Source: Gymnorhina tibicen
Lineage: Eukaryota > Chordata > Aves > Passeriformes > Artamidae
Direction of reading: 5' to 3'
DNA length: 64,000 nt
Assembly: GCA_013399875.1 (NCBI GenBank)
Contig: VXAZ01007538.1
Span: 186,001 to 250,000, forward strand
Below, piece by piece: positions 26,051 through 37,996 of the stretch (the stretch's first letter is position 1; each line of letters starts with the position of its first letter). The translations under genes were made by a program, and so were the position numbers. The notes under the pieces are model-generated. The model had not been told where the DNA came from. It ran no database searches and was given only the letters and a program-made list of their open reading frames with translations.

Positions 26051-29000
26051 GAGGGATTTTTTTTTTCTTCCCATCGAGGCAAAGTCAGTACTGAGATTTC
26101 TGGATCAATGCTCTCAGGCATTTCATAAGATATTTTTAAACGGTTCCAAAGTCAGGCAACACTCAAGAGTGGAAATAACACCAGAACTTGTGCATAAGGG
26201 TGGCTCTCTGTCACATACACCAGCTCTTCCTGCCCATTAGGAATCATGCTGTCGTTTGGCAGTCTTTAAATTTTCAAAATCTCTTTAAAACCCCAGACCA
26301 GACCAGGGGAAGGACTCATGCAGATTTGGACCCTAGACTCTTGGAACAAGTTTCAAATTCCAGCAGCCTTTTGTTTATCCAAGAAAGATAAACTAAGTGG
26401 CCTGCTGAATACTGCATGTGGTTTTGGGCAAGATCTGGAAAGCAGTAGGTCTTTGCTCAGAAAGGACATTAAACATCCTGTGACACTTTCCATGAGAACA
26501 AAGATAAAATGGGATCTTTTCTTACCCTTCTTGTTGCTAGACAAGAGCTGCTTGGTCCTTGTCTTTCCCCTGGGACCTTGCTGCCTTCCAGGGCTTCTAT
26601 AAAGAGCAAGTGCAAAGCTCCCAGGAGTGTGCAAGCAGAGCCCTTGGAGGGTAGCAGGGAGGTGTTTGCCCTGCTGGTCTCCAGGAAAAGTTCAAGTATA
26701 CATGATTTGGGTAAGCATGGCAGCTTCAGGGTAGATTATTAATTGGAAAAGACTTCCCCTTCTAGGTGAGTCTAGAGCTACCCTGTGCCATAGAGCAGCA
26801 CAAGAGAGCTAGGAGAGAATGATCTTTCCACTCCTTCTGCACAACGTGGGATGAAGCTGCACACCACCTGTGGGCATCTTCCCTAACACAAGTACACCCC
26901 CTCCTGTGGCATGTGGCCCACAGCAGTTCAAGAGTTTTCTCTTTTGGGGTTAGGTTTTCCCCACCATGGATGTGGGTAGTGAAAACTTGTCCTTGAACAA
27001 AAAATGCAGCTCTTACTTTCTTGGTGAGTTTTTGATATTTTTTCTCTCTTTTTTGTGGTTCTTTAATATTTTAGAAAGATTTTTAATCTTACCTGTATTA
27101 AACTGTGCTTCATGTTCGAAGATTTCTTTTGCCAAAATACACTGCTAACATAATTGCAGCAGACTTTATTTGAACTGCTTAACACTGAAAGATAAAATTC
27201 TGAACAAGATGGTCTGGGCATTAAGCTACTGGCCAAGAGACTGGGGATCTCAACATTGCAGCAAAATTCCTCTGCAAGTCTGGTTGGCAGCATCTCTATG
27301 ACAACTCCCCATCAGCAGTGGGAATGACAGTGGTTATCTGTATTGGCTACTGACATTTTGACATGTGGCTCAACAACAGGTAATGCTTCCCTGTGGTGTG
27401 GAAAGGATATTGTCAGAGCACTACAGCACACCGTGCATTGTACATGCCAGGGAAACTCAGAGAGGCAGTAACACCGCTCACAGCCTGCTGACCTGCCCTT
27501 GGCGCTACAACAACTTTAAAACACTTTTGTGCTATTTAATTTTTATATAAATTCATTTCAAGCACTGAGGTATCAGAAGCTGGATATTGCCACATCAAAA
27601 TGCATGACTTCATTTGGTTCTTGGATCAAAACTCTAACAGTAATAGAAATACAAGGGTTTGGGTTACACGTGTGTTTTACACATTCATGACAGGCTTCCT
27701 TTTGTCACGAATGTTTCTCATGCAAGTTTCAACTGCTGACACCAGTTGGACAAGCAACACAAAAGGAGTTACAAATAATCACCTTAATCCTTCCAAAGCT
27801 GCAGGACTATGCATGTTGCTTTCTCTAGAGCTACAATCAAGGTAGGACAGGAGCACATGCCCTCATCTGGAGTGCCTGACCAGGCAAAGAAAACAAATTG
27901 GGGAAGGACTTGTTTCGGTTTGGTTCCTGTGCAAACAAGTGTAATTCCTTTACACTCTTTCACACTTTGCAAACCAGAAAAATAAACAGAAAGGATAATA
28001 CTATAGAATTCAACAGGTAAAATAAATATTTTTACAGTTTGGAGGATGGTTAGGTGCCACAATACTGTTGATGAATGGCTTTCCTATGCAGTGAGTGTTC
28101 TTAAATTGAACCTTTATATACAAATACCGGTTGGAAACTGAAAACCTCACAACCCTCCTTCCTCTGCCCTCTTCTCCCATCTGCCTGTTGCAGCCAGTCA
28201 GCAGTACAGGAACATGCTGCAATGGCATGCTCAGAGGAACATTTCCAGGTCTGGTCACTAACACTTCGGTCTACAACCTTTGGCATCCCATAGCCAAGGG
28301 AACACAGCTTCCCTGGCATCTCTAAAAAATTAAGCCAAAGACTGGGGAAACTATAAGTCCCTATGGTTCCTTCAGCCCCCTCTCTGCCATTGTAGTCCAA
28401 ATTTTGCCAAATCCAAGGCAAGAAGGTAAAGTACCCACCACTTGAGAGCCAAGGCTCCTTTCTGGAGGTGGAGGCAAGCTCTGTTTCTTACTGACACAAG
28501 AGATTTTAGCAAGGGATCAAAAGACTGTGATGAATTCCTAAAAATATGTGGCTGTGTAAGTCATATATGTAACCCAAGATAGAAAAAAGGTTATGCAATG
28601 GCCTCCTCACTTTTTCATGGACACTAGCAATTCCTGGAGCATAAGACCATCATTCGGCATTAGACCAAAAAGATGCATTTAAAACCAGACAGTTTCTAAT
28701 GACACTCAAAACTAGATGAGGGTATGTCTTGCTACCTACTGAGTGCATCATCTTCCAGAATATTGGGAAATTTTGGCAGAAGTATCCTCTCTTTCCTGAC
28801 ATAAAATAAGTATAGGCAGATCAATACTTAATATTAGTTGAACAAGAGGATGATTCCTCTCCTTTTACTGATTACAAACTTCCACATTTCAAATCTCTTG
28901 CCTTGCTCCTCTTAATCTGTGTGTCATGGAAGTCCTCAGTCTAAGCACATGCTGTAAGATTTTTGGACACATTTATATGCATTTATTTTACGAAGATCTG

Positions 29001-29150
29001 CATTCCAGCTAGCAAGTGCCACAATTTTTCACTGGAAAACACAGATTGGTCACTACAAATGTCCTATGGAAACATCATTTAACAAAATTTGGCTGTAAAA
29101 ATGCAGGAGCTTAAAAAAAACCCTTATATTTCAAATGACTTGCTTTTGGC

Positions 29151-29179
29151 AGCCTGCTAGGCTTCCTTGCTAGCAGGCT
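29151..29179. repeat. Inverted repeat with 10-bp perfect stem followed by a T run
   Basis: AGCCTGCTAG at 29151-29160 pairs with CTAGCAGGCT at 29170-29179 around a 9-base loop, and eight or more T follow. The layout resembles a bacterial terminator, but in vertebrate nuclear DNA it has no such meaning. No flanking gene supports a role. Confidence 0.5.
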
Positions 29180-29939
29180 TTTTTTTGGTGGAAAAAGTGA
29201 AATGAAGTGTAGACATTTTGAAATTTCCCATCAGAAGAAAAACTTAATTAGACATTGGAATTTTTTACAGCATGGGAATAATAAATTTGAATTAGCTGTA
29301 CTTGGAAGCAAGCCCTTGCACAGTTCTTCCAGTCTTCCATATTCACCTAACTGTGGACCAGAAGCTTGGGCTACTTCAATCCATACAGGAATCTGACCCC
29401 AAATATAGGCCGTAATGTCGCTCCAGTCTGAGGAGACCTAACCATTTCCATCGTTCTTAAGTTTTCACAGCATTATGTTTTTGTTCTTCTGGATGACAAG
29501 TATGGCTTGCTGTGCTCCGCAGAAGAAATGGCGTTGGCAGCTTATCCTGCTCATCATCAACACCCTTGGCTGTCCCAGCTCTCAGGGAAATGCACGAGCT
29601 AAACAAGGTTGAATTGGGGATCAAGGCCTGAAGACAGTGCACGTGCTCTTTATCCTATTCTCCAAACCAGCACACAAAACTGAGTAAAAGAAGATGGTAA
29701 ACCACCACCAATTCTTCACACCTCCACAACACAGAAAACCAGTCATTTGACAAGAATTTGCTGTACCTCAGACAAAATTCGGCTGGTGTTTGCTGACTGC
29801 TGGGGCTTTCAGAGAGATTTCTTCATCCAACCCAGGGTATGCTGTGCCTCCAGACACATTTTTGCTCCAGCTCACCTGTAAATGCACAGCTTAACAATTA
29901 GGACCACTTTCAATTCATTTTTAACTACCTAATCGTTTC

Positions 29940-30104
29940 ATTTGTTGTGTTCAAGGCTGGGGGAAAAGTTTCTTTGGTCTAAACTTTAATACACTCCTTT
30001 AAATAAAATATTCCCATTGATAGTATCTACAGCAAACATTTACACAGTTAACAAACACAGAAACTATTGTCATTCCACACAGAAAGTTACAAGCATCAAA
30101 GATT
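29940..30104 (+). repeat. 165-bp direct repeat, copy 1
   Basis: Starts ATTTGTTGTGTTCAAGGCTG and ends GCATCAAAGATT. By reading the two copies side by side I find no difference from 33056-33220. Flanks on both sides diverge at once. The sequence is AT-rich, has no long open frame and is not a repeat family I recognise. Confidence 0.9.
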
Positions 30105-33026
30105 TCTGTTTTATTTGGAGATGTACCAGATTAGTTCCAGGGGCACTTATGCAACACAGAATCTTACAGATAATTTTTTTTTCACCCTGTACTTGGTGCA
30201 ACATTTTTTCCGCCTCATTTTGCTTGCTTTTTTCTCTCCGAGTTAAGCATGTACAGACAGAGGCCTAAACCAGAGCCAGCTAAAAGTCCATCAGAAACTA
30301 TCTGCTCAGAGTAGCACAGTATTTTGGTCAATATTACAACATTGATTATCCATGGCCTTGAGTTTCAGTATTGGCCACGTGGCTGCCGCCTGCCAGGGCT
30401 CTGTTTCCTCTCCCCACCAGCATCTCATTCCTCTAAGACTAGTGCTGCTAATTTTGTAACTGGTGACACAAACTTCATCGACAGATTTCTGATTCAAGCC
30501 TGAGTAATATTTTACTAAAGTGTTTTCTTGTCTGTGTTTTTAAAAAGTTCTCTGCTGTTCTGCCTTTCTTTGTGTGTGTCCCAAAGTTCCCCTCACTGGG
30601 TCGCCAGGCATATACCACTACCTCCTAGCACAGCAGGGGAAATGGAATGGTCAGGGACTGAAAGGGAACTGACTCTAAATTACCTTCTCTCCTCCAATGG
30701 GTCTGCAAGGCAATAGGTTAGAAAAGGAAGAGCCAGTTCTTATATTTTTGTGAATAAAAATATTTCAGTTGCCTAACGATGTCCATACACAGGACAGACA
30801 AACTTCTATAGTGCCTTATGCCCGTAGTCAATGGCCTCCACAGTGGTGTCAGCAACAGCTCTTCTGCTCCTAGCCTGATAATGGGGCTTATAATTCCAGA
30901 GTTGGTGTCTTAGAACTTTATAGTAACATCCATAAAATGAAACTTTAAGCAAATTCCCATAATGCTGTGAACCAGATGTTCACGAAAATCTCACATATGT
31001 ACTTTTATAATTGCCTTTCAGGTAGGAGAGCTGGAACAGATATGTTGTATGGCACCTTAAAAAAAATCAAGCTCCAAATTGAGGTGAAAAAGATCAGAAA
31101 TTGAAAAAAGAAGTCTTCTTGACTAAAACTATGCTGACCATTATGATTCTTCCCATGAATAAAATGTGAATTAGTCTGCAGAGTTTGGTGCCTTTTCTGC
31201 TTAATTTTTTTCTTTGGATACAATTTCTTATGTGATGAGAGCAAGGAGTGGAGAGAAATTCAGTTCCAGAATGTTATCTGCCCCAGCTGTAAAAGAGCAG
31301 GTGTGCAGTGTGTTATGGGTCAGCCTGCAGCCATCATCAGAAAGCAGCTTTAGCTTCCCTTGCACTGCTTTTCCCCCTCAAAGAGGCAAACCAGTGATGC
31401 TTGGGGGTTGCTACAATGCACAGGCAAATCTGCTGGAGAGAAGTCTACAAACTTCCTATATATGAAGAGAAGAGAAAACTTACTTTCTAAGCTAAAACAG
31501 AAGTGACAAACACTGGCAAATTTGGGAGCGTTTTTGGCTTATCTTGTAAATATTTCTGGATTTTTTTGTGCACAGCCTTTTGTAGCCAAGTGCAATATGC
31601 TGAAAGCTAGCTGGGTAACAGCATGCTCCATGCTTAGGACATAGGAACAGCATGTTTTTGTTTACTTATTCAAATAGCAGTAGGGGTGAGGTTGCTCAAA
31701 AAACAAAACAATTCTACTAAAAGGAACTAAATTTTTTTTAAGTACACTCAGCATTTTGTAAATAATTTAGCCAGCCATCTTTGAAAATGCTAAATTCATT
31801 TGTTCATTTATGGGGTTTTTATTAATATGCATTACTTCACAGTTAATTTTTAAAATATAAAAAGAGAAGAACAATTTTCCAAACAGGAGGTGTTCTCACT
31901 GTTCAAATCAATACCAATAATAAGTTTTTATCTCCAGATGAAGCCTATCCAATCTTTTCAGAGGAGAAGCCTCTCATAGCTTCAGTTGCCTTGCCCACGT
32001 TACACTACTGCATTTCACAAAACCGATGTTCACAGATCACATTTGCTATGCTGCCCCCATTGTCCCCTGCTGACAATCAGGATGTCAGTGGGGTAATTCC
32101 ACCGGGAGGACACAGGGGGCAGGTGTAGATAACAATACCGCTGTCCCAACTCAGTATTACATCGGCAGGTTGGTAATGATTTACTGCCTTACATGAGAAT
32201 ATTTCAATTGCAGCCTCCCAGCTGATGCACCTGTTATAAAAGCTTGTAGGAAAGAGCATTTTGATCAGCATGTCTTTCCTCAGGCTTGAGACATTCATTT
32301 CTTCATCCTTATTGAAACACACATATTTCCACTTCCACCCAACCCAGCATCTACATTAGAAACTCCTACAAGCTGAGACCAGCTGTTTAATTTTTGTGCA
32401 ATTTGCTAACATATTAATGCAAAACAAATCCTCTGAACAAGTCACGGCATACCAGTGGCCACACCGTCTTGTTGCTTGAAGCACTGATATGTCTGTTGTG
32501 ATAAAAGGCATCATCAAACCAGTGTCCGTCCATGATGAGAATCTCTCTTGTTCTAAGCATTGTTCCTTGATGCTTTCAAGGATGTAGCAGAAAACATGTA
32601 TTCCCTTGCAAGGAAAAGTTCATCTCACAGAAGATTTTAAACCCAAAAGAAGCATGCCATTTGGAAAAAAAAAATCTAACATATTTTATGAGAAAAGTGG
32701 TAACACGGTTAGCTGAGACCACATCCTCATGGATGCGCATAAATGGAAATCTCGGTAACAGGGGTAAACTCAACCCTCTGTATGCACTGCCAAGGCTACT
32801 TTGGTACATCAGCATCTCCTAAAGGGCAACTTCTGCTTCATATTAAATTCCCAGATTCACTCAAACTTTTAACTTTGAAAAGAGATGAATGGGTCACCCA
32901 CCCAAAAACCTGGAAAACTATGAAGTTGTCAGCTTGGAAAGACACTTCTGAAGGTGGAAGTGCCTTGATCATCACAACAAAATAAGCAAAACCACTTAAG
33001 AACAGGGAATGACACATTGTTTTAAG

Positions 33027-33056
33027 TAAAGCATGATGCCATTTCATCATGCTTTA
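33027..33056. repeat. Inverted repeat, perfect 12-bp stem with 6-base loop
   Basis: TAAAGCATGATG (33027-33038) and CATCATGCTTTA (33045-33056) are exact reverse complements around CCATTT. The last base of the right arm is the first base of the 165-bp repeat copy 2, so the hairpin abuts the duplication boundary. Confidence 0.8.
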
Positions 33057-33220
33057 TTTGTTGTGTTCAAGGCTGGGGGAAAAGTTTCTTTGGTCTAAAC
33101 TTTAATACACTCCTTTAAATAAAATATTCCCATTGATAGTATCTACAGCAAACATTTACACAGTTAACAAACACAGAAACTATTGTCATTCCACACAGAA
33201 AGTTACAAGCATCAAAGATT
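33056..33220 (+). repeat. 165-bp direct repeat, copy 2
   Basis: Same orientation as the copy at 29940-30104, offset exactly 3116 bases, with no difference seen over 165 bases. The neighbouring sequence is unrelated on both sides, apart from short matches expected by chance. Confidence 0.9.
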
Positions 33221-34990
33221 CATTTCAGGTACCAAGAGGTAGCAAGACACAAACCAGACCATGGTCTTTTTCATAGGCTCTATTCATTTAATCCCAAATT
33301 CAAAGACATTACTTGTACTTTAAAAACAGAACCCAGGAGAACTCCTCATCCGACTGGAAACAATCATGTATGTTTATTTTGTCATCAGTTCAACCCCATA
33401 TGGTTCTCCCATCTCTAAAGTTCTTCTGTGTCCTGCCAAAAATCACTTGCAAGTATCTTGTGACAGTCTAATGGGAACAGAAGTGCTGATAACAGTGAAA
33501 CACCAGGACAGCTTTGCTGAGGTTGGAAAGAACTGCAAGCACCCTACTTGTCCCAGAAGTCAGATTCTTGTACCGCCCCCTGCACCCCATGGTGCATTCT
33601 CTATCAAATCTGACAAAGTAAATACTCTTAGTTGTCTCTCTTCATCCAGCACTAGGGATTTTCCCCCAGTACCTTAGTCCAAAAATCTTACTTTAAAACA
33701 CAGACCCTTCTTCCTAGGGGATGTAATTAGACTTTTTTGTCAAAAGCATTAAAAACTGGGGTTTCTTGGTGGCAGTGGGGAGAATGAAGAGAGTAGCATG
33801 TAATAAAAGAACAAATGTTCAAGTCCAAAAGAAGCACAGGACATGACAGTTGACAGCAATGAGTCTGATGCGTTCTGCTCCAACTGACCTGAATAATTAC
33901 CTTACCATGTTTCAGAAAGAAAAGCTAGATTAACAAAGCTTGGCCTGCTAAGAGGTCTCTTTAATTTATACCAAAACAAGTATTTTCTATACATACTAAA
34001 TCTGCATACTCGCTGATCTCCCTTAGGGAAGTCTGCTTATTCAACCTCATCATTTCCAAACCAAAACCAATCCAAGAATCTGGATATTTCTAGGTTCTCA
34101 ATAATACTCTTTGATAGTGCTGGAGTCGAACTTTCCTTGGACAAACTTCCAGTTTGTACCAGTTATAGTAGAGGTTGATCTATATAACTGAGCAAGGCTG
34201 TTTTCAGGCTCTTTAGATACCGCTGGATGATGAAGTGAGGCACCTTGGGGAACGCCTTCCAACAGATGACTGTACACAGCAACTGGATACCAATCACAAT
34301 CAGAAAAATTCAAGACAACACCAAGCCTCTTAGAAATGCCCCAAAGTACTCCCCTATTGCAAAAATATCCTAACAGTGCCAGAAATCAACCACACTGTCA
34401 TTCATCCATTACCTTAATAATGGAGGGGGAACATGGAGAGGAAAACAAGAGCTGGGATTAGTGGAGGCAGGCAAAGTCTGAAGGTAAAGAAGCAAGTTAT
34501 AGTACTAGCAGACCGGTATGATGGTACTGGTGGGGACCCAGAAAAAAGTAGTCAACTGTAGATTTCAAGGCAACAAAGATACAGTTTTGCAGTAGGGTTT
34601 TCTCCCTCAGGAAAGGAAGTGAACTTACAGTGTCATTTTCCTCTAGTTTCTCCTACTTAGTGACTTTCAACAACTCTCTATGCTATTTATTAAGTCTGTT
34701 AATATTTTTCGCAACCAGGTGTACTCATTTATGCAGTATACAATTCAGGGTACTTTTCTCATTCTTTTAACTACAGCAATTCACCTATTAAGCATTTTAA
34801 ATTTCAAATCAGCATTTTTAAGGTAAAGTTTTATTCTGTGCTCCTCTTAGAACTGTGATAACTCACCTGACAGTCCCTAGAATCTTACAGCTAACTTCAG
34901 GGCTACCATCATTGTGCTTTTCTTCTTCAACCATGCAGCCTCAATTTGTGCATCTTTAAAGTCCTTATATATCTCTCGGAATGGCTTGCT

Positions 34991-35119
34991 AGGATTTTTT
35001 TGAATGTGTGTGGGGTTTTTGTTAGGTTTTTTTGTTTGTTTTGGGTTTTTTTTTTTGTTGTTTTGTTTTGGGGTTTTTTTGTTTTTGTTTGTTGGGATTT
35101 GTTGTTGTTGGGGTTTTTT
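34991..35119 (+). repeat. T-rich tract with regularly spaced G runs
   Basis: About 130 bases consist of T runs with GGG or GGGG every 10-30 bases, and almost no A or C. It lies downstream of the PANK1 poly(A) candidates in the direction of transcription. Similar G/T-rich stretches occur at about 57076-57173 and 41568-41640. It is low-complexity DNA. Confidence 0.7.
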
Positions 35120-35427
35120 CTTGAGAAATAAAGGATTTTATGTTAAAAGAACTGCTATTTCTTATTTGTTTACTTAGAGTTATAGCCTTCCTTCACATAA
35201 TAAATGTGAAGAATGCAAGAACACCTAGGTGACAGACACTGCCATATCAAATTCCCTTCAGAAATAGACAATGGACAAAAAGGCGGGCTGGCTCTTTCTC
35301 CAAAACAAACCAACCAAGCAGTTACATGGCCGATGTTGTGCTTCCCTCTACTGTTTATCAGAAGAAGCACAGTTACCTCTTAATATTCTTAAGTTTTCCT
35401 TAAAAAAAAAAAGTGTACAAAAGAATC

Positions 35428-35433
35428 TTTATT
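35428..35433 (-). terminator. PANK1: Candidate distal poly(A) signal of PANK1
   Basis: AATAAA on the minus strand, followed after about 15 bases by a run of 11 T, a plausible downstream U-rich element. It would give a 3'UTR of about 1.75 kb. Use is not shown by the sequence. Confidence 0.35.
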
Positions 35434-35779
35434 CACAGGCAAAACTTAGCCAACAACCTTAATCAAAGTTTTTTTTTCTTTATTAAAAAAATAGAGGCAC
35501 TGAGCAGAACCATCTGCACTTATCTCAAGCTAGATATTACAGAAAATATCAACTTCAACATGCTAATATATCATTTCATCTTTTGGTTTACAGTCCTTTA
35601 AAGTCAACTTCAAGCACGGAAAAGGCTTCAAAGACTAAAGCTTTGTAATGAAGGGTAAAAACATGTCAAGAACCAAACAATTATCATGGAAATAAGTAGT
35701 CATATATGTCCCAAAAAAAGTGTTATGTATGTCACATCATTGCTTCCAAGGAATGAATTCCACAGATACATTAAAACTG

Positions 35780-37184
35780 TCAAAACAGTAGTGGTCTTTA
35801 TTTCCATCAGACAAGTTAACACTTCAGTTAATATTACCATCTTTCAACATCTGCGAGATATGTAAGTTAATGACGTAAAAAAGTGAAGTAAACCCCCTTC
35901 CAAAAATATACTGGATTTTATACTGTCCCTCTGATGAGTCATTTACATTATGTGACATCACATATAGTCTTGCAAGACAAAATAATTTATGAACTGTTTT
36001 TCAGCCTCTCATTTATGAGCCCTCAAGGCGTCTACGGAAAGTTTATACATGCTCTGCAGCAACGTAAGTACATAGATTTCAAAGGGATCTCAATTCAACT
36101 TGGAAAAAAAGATCTAGAGACGTCCACAAATCAGAAAAGGTAGAAAATATTGTATTGGAATAAAAACTCAAATTTTAGTGTCCTGGAGGGAAAGTTAACA
36201 CCAGTTTAAAAGCAGAAAATACTTCAGTCAGTATTTTTCTAATTTTAGTAATTGGGCTTTTAATAATGCTGTTATCAGTTGTTTTCAATTAAGAACAAGT
36301 TAAAACTTGCAGAATACAGAAAAATAAGTGAAAACAATCTCCCTTTGTCATCTAATACCAAGTGTGAATATCTTTACTACAGAACTCACGTTGATCAGAG
36401 GTTTTCATCAGAAACAGATTTTCATTTTAGTGTCAATTGAATAATTAAAATTTTAGTTCACATCTTGTTTAAAATTTTTATTATAGAGAAGAATTAGTCC
36501 TGCAACACCAGTTGGCAGTCTCTTCCTGTTGCAATTCATGACTACTGAAAAATTACAATCTTAAACCCCCTGCTATTACCAAGCTTCCTCACAGTCCTTT
36601 GAAGAAACTCATTTAGCCACAGAATGGTTTGCAAATTTGTTTTTTTGGGGGGGGCAGAGAGATGTTAAATAAAAAAGTGTCTCATCTAATGAGGAAAGGA
36701 AAGGCAAAAAAAATCAATGACTAGTTTTCACAGTAAAATGCATCAGCTTTGTAGTTTCATTTGAAACCAAGAACAAATCATGAAACGTCATGAAAATAAG
36801 ATAAAAAAATCTCCTAGAGTGATTACTAAATGAAGTTAAAATTACCACACTAATCAGTAAACCCCAGAAGAAAAGCAGATGCCTCATATCACAGGTCCTA
36901 CATTAAACAGTATTCATTTTTTAAAATAAATCCATAAAATCTGTATGTTTGGCCACTTTGCACATTTTTCCCTTAAAAAATACAGTGTACAGAAAAAAAA
37001 TCTCGTAATTCCCAGTATGAATTCTGAAGTATAAGGTCAAAACCCAGAAATTAAAGATCAGCTAAAAGGATTTTAAATTATTTACAAATCCAGCAGGTAG
37101 AACTACCGTAATGGCTTCATTTCCATCCTTGTAGTGGATCTTACCCAGCAGCATCTGCAGTAGGAATCTCTTCAGACAGCTTCA
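35780..37184 (-). other. PANK1: Probable PANK1 3'UTR
   Basis: AT-rich sequence directly after the PANK1 stop codon with no competing gene and several poly(A) signals at its far end. The 3' boundary is inferred from the AATAAA at 35797-35802. Confidence 0.5.
35797..35802 (-). terminator. PANK1: Candidate poly(A) signal of PANK1
   Basis: AATAAA on the minus strand, followed by U/GU-rich sequence (TGTTTTGACAGTTTTAATG). It would give a 3'UTR of about 1.4 kb. A further AATAAA at 36477-36482 would give about 0.7 kb. Which of the three is used cannot be decided by reading. Confidence 0.4.
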
Positions 37185-37244
37185 TCACTGATCATCTGCC
37201 ATTTTAAGCATTTCTAGAAGAGCCCCAACAGCTCCAAAATAACC
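37185..37244 (-). CDS. PANK1: PANK1 last coding exon (C-terminus and stop)
   Basis: Sixty bases encode GYFGAVGALLEMLKMADDQ and a TGA stop at 37187-37185. The GYFGAVGALL segment is the conserved C-terminal motif of all animal pantothenate kinases, and the following ELF/EML-K-M-.DD tail is PANK1-like. The acceptor TTTGTTCATAG precedes 37244 and the exon starts in phase 0, matching the phase-0 end of the previous exon. This closes a 373-residue product, the length of the mammalian beta isoform. Confidence 0.95.
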   Translation of the reverse strand, partial: GYFGAVGALLEMLKMADDQ

Positions 37245-37870
37245 CTATGAACAAAGGCAAAAGAAAACCAAAACAAATCAAATTCCAAAATAAAACATAA
37301 GCATGAACACAAACTTTTCAGTTCTGTTAAAGCATCTAAAAGAATATCAGCCCTGCCAAATATTTTCTCTATCTAAAATATGATTTAATAAGGTCTTCTT
37401 TAGGTAGAAGAAAGGGCCTGATACTGCAAAAAGTCTTAAATAGTTCTCCAAAATTATATTAAAAAAAATTACAGAACCATAATACTGATGCTGTGCTGAG
37501 GCAGGGCAGTTTCCATTATGGACCTGTCCATCTGGTAGTCACCTCAAAATTATGCTCACAAAAATGAATTATACTTGGGGTTTCCATATACCAGCCCACA
37601 CAAATGAACATTGTTGGTATCAGGGTCAGAAAGCAAATTTGAGAAATGGGCAATGTTTACCAAAACATACCGCAAGATTAGTGATCAAACCAAGGAGTTA
37701 ATAAGTAGTATTTTCAAATGAATTTGTAAACTAAATAGCATTTATGCAGAACTTAGCTTGTGCATTCAATTCAAAGCAATGGCATTTCTCCCCTTTCAAG
37801 TTCACCAAATAAAGAACTACAAGAATTTTGTACTTAAAAATAGAAGTAAGTTCAACATATATTTCCTTAC
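37245..37870 (-). other. PANK1: PANK1 intron 6
   Basis: A 626-base intron in phase 0 with donor GAG|GTAAGG and acceptor TTCATAG. Nothing else is recognised. Confidence 0.85.
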
Positions 37871-37996
37871 CTCATGTTCCAAAAACAGAGCTTTTAGCTG
37901 TCCCTTGGACCAATAATCCATAGCATATGCTAGCACCTTCATAGAAATCATATTAATTCTGAGAAAGTTGCCAACAAACACCACCTTGTCGATGTT
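37871..37996 (-). CDS. PANK1: PANK1 coding exon 6
   Basis: The 126-base phase-0 exon encodes residues 313-354. It begins [15 protein letters not shown] and continues through [20 protein letters not shown] to ALFLEHE. The VVFVGNFLR motif and the [16 protein letters not shown] block belong to the core of the dimeric kinase domain and are conserved across PANK1-3. The acceptor is ATTTTACAG and the donor GAG|GTAAGG. Changes against human PANK1, such as K for R after NID and I for V in NMxSM, are conservative. Confidence 0.97.

Larger units (their letters stand above)
26051..34990. other. Intergenic region between SLC16A12 and PANK1
   Basis: About 9 kb without recognisable coding, tRNA, rRNA or mobile-element sequence on either strand. 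All open frames are at or below about 106 codons, start at arbitrary ATGs and match no family I know. The visible structures are two 165-bp direct repeat copies, a 12-bp-stem inverted repeat at the edge of one copy and a 10-bp-stem hairpin at 29151-29179. Enhancers or a noncoding RNA could be present and would not be visible by inspection. Confidence 0.6.

Noticed and set aside
29151..29190. Bacterial rho-independent terminator
   Set aside because: The window is vertebrate nuclear DNA; hairpin and T run have no terminator role there.
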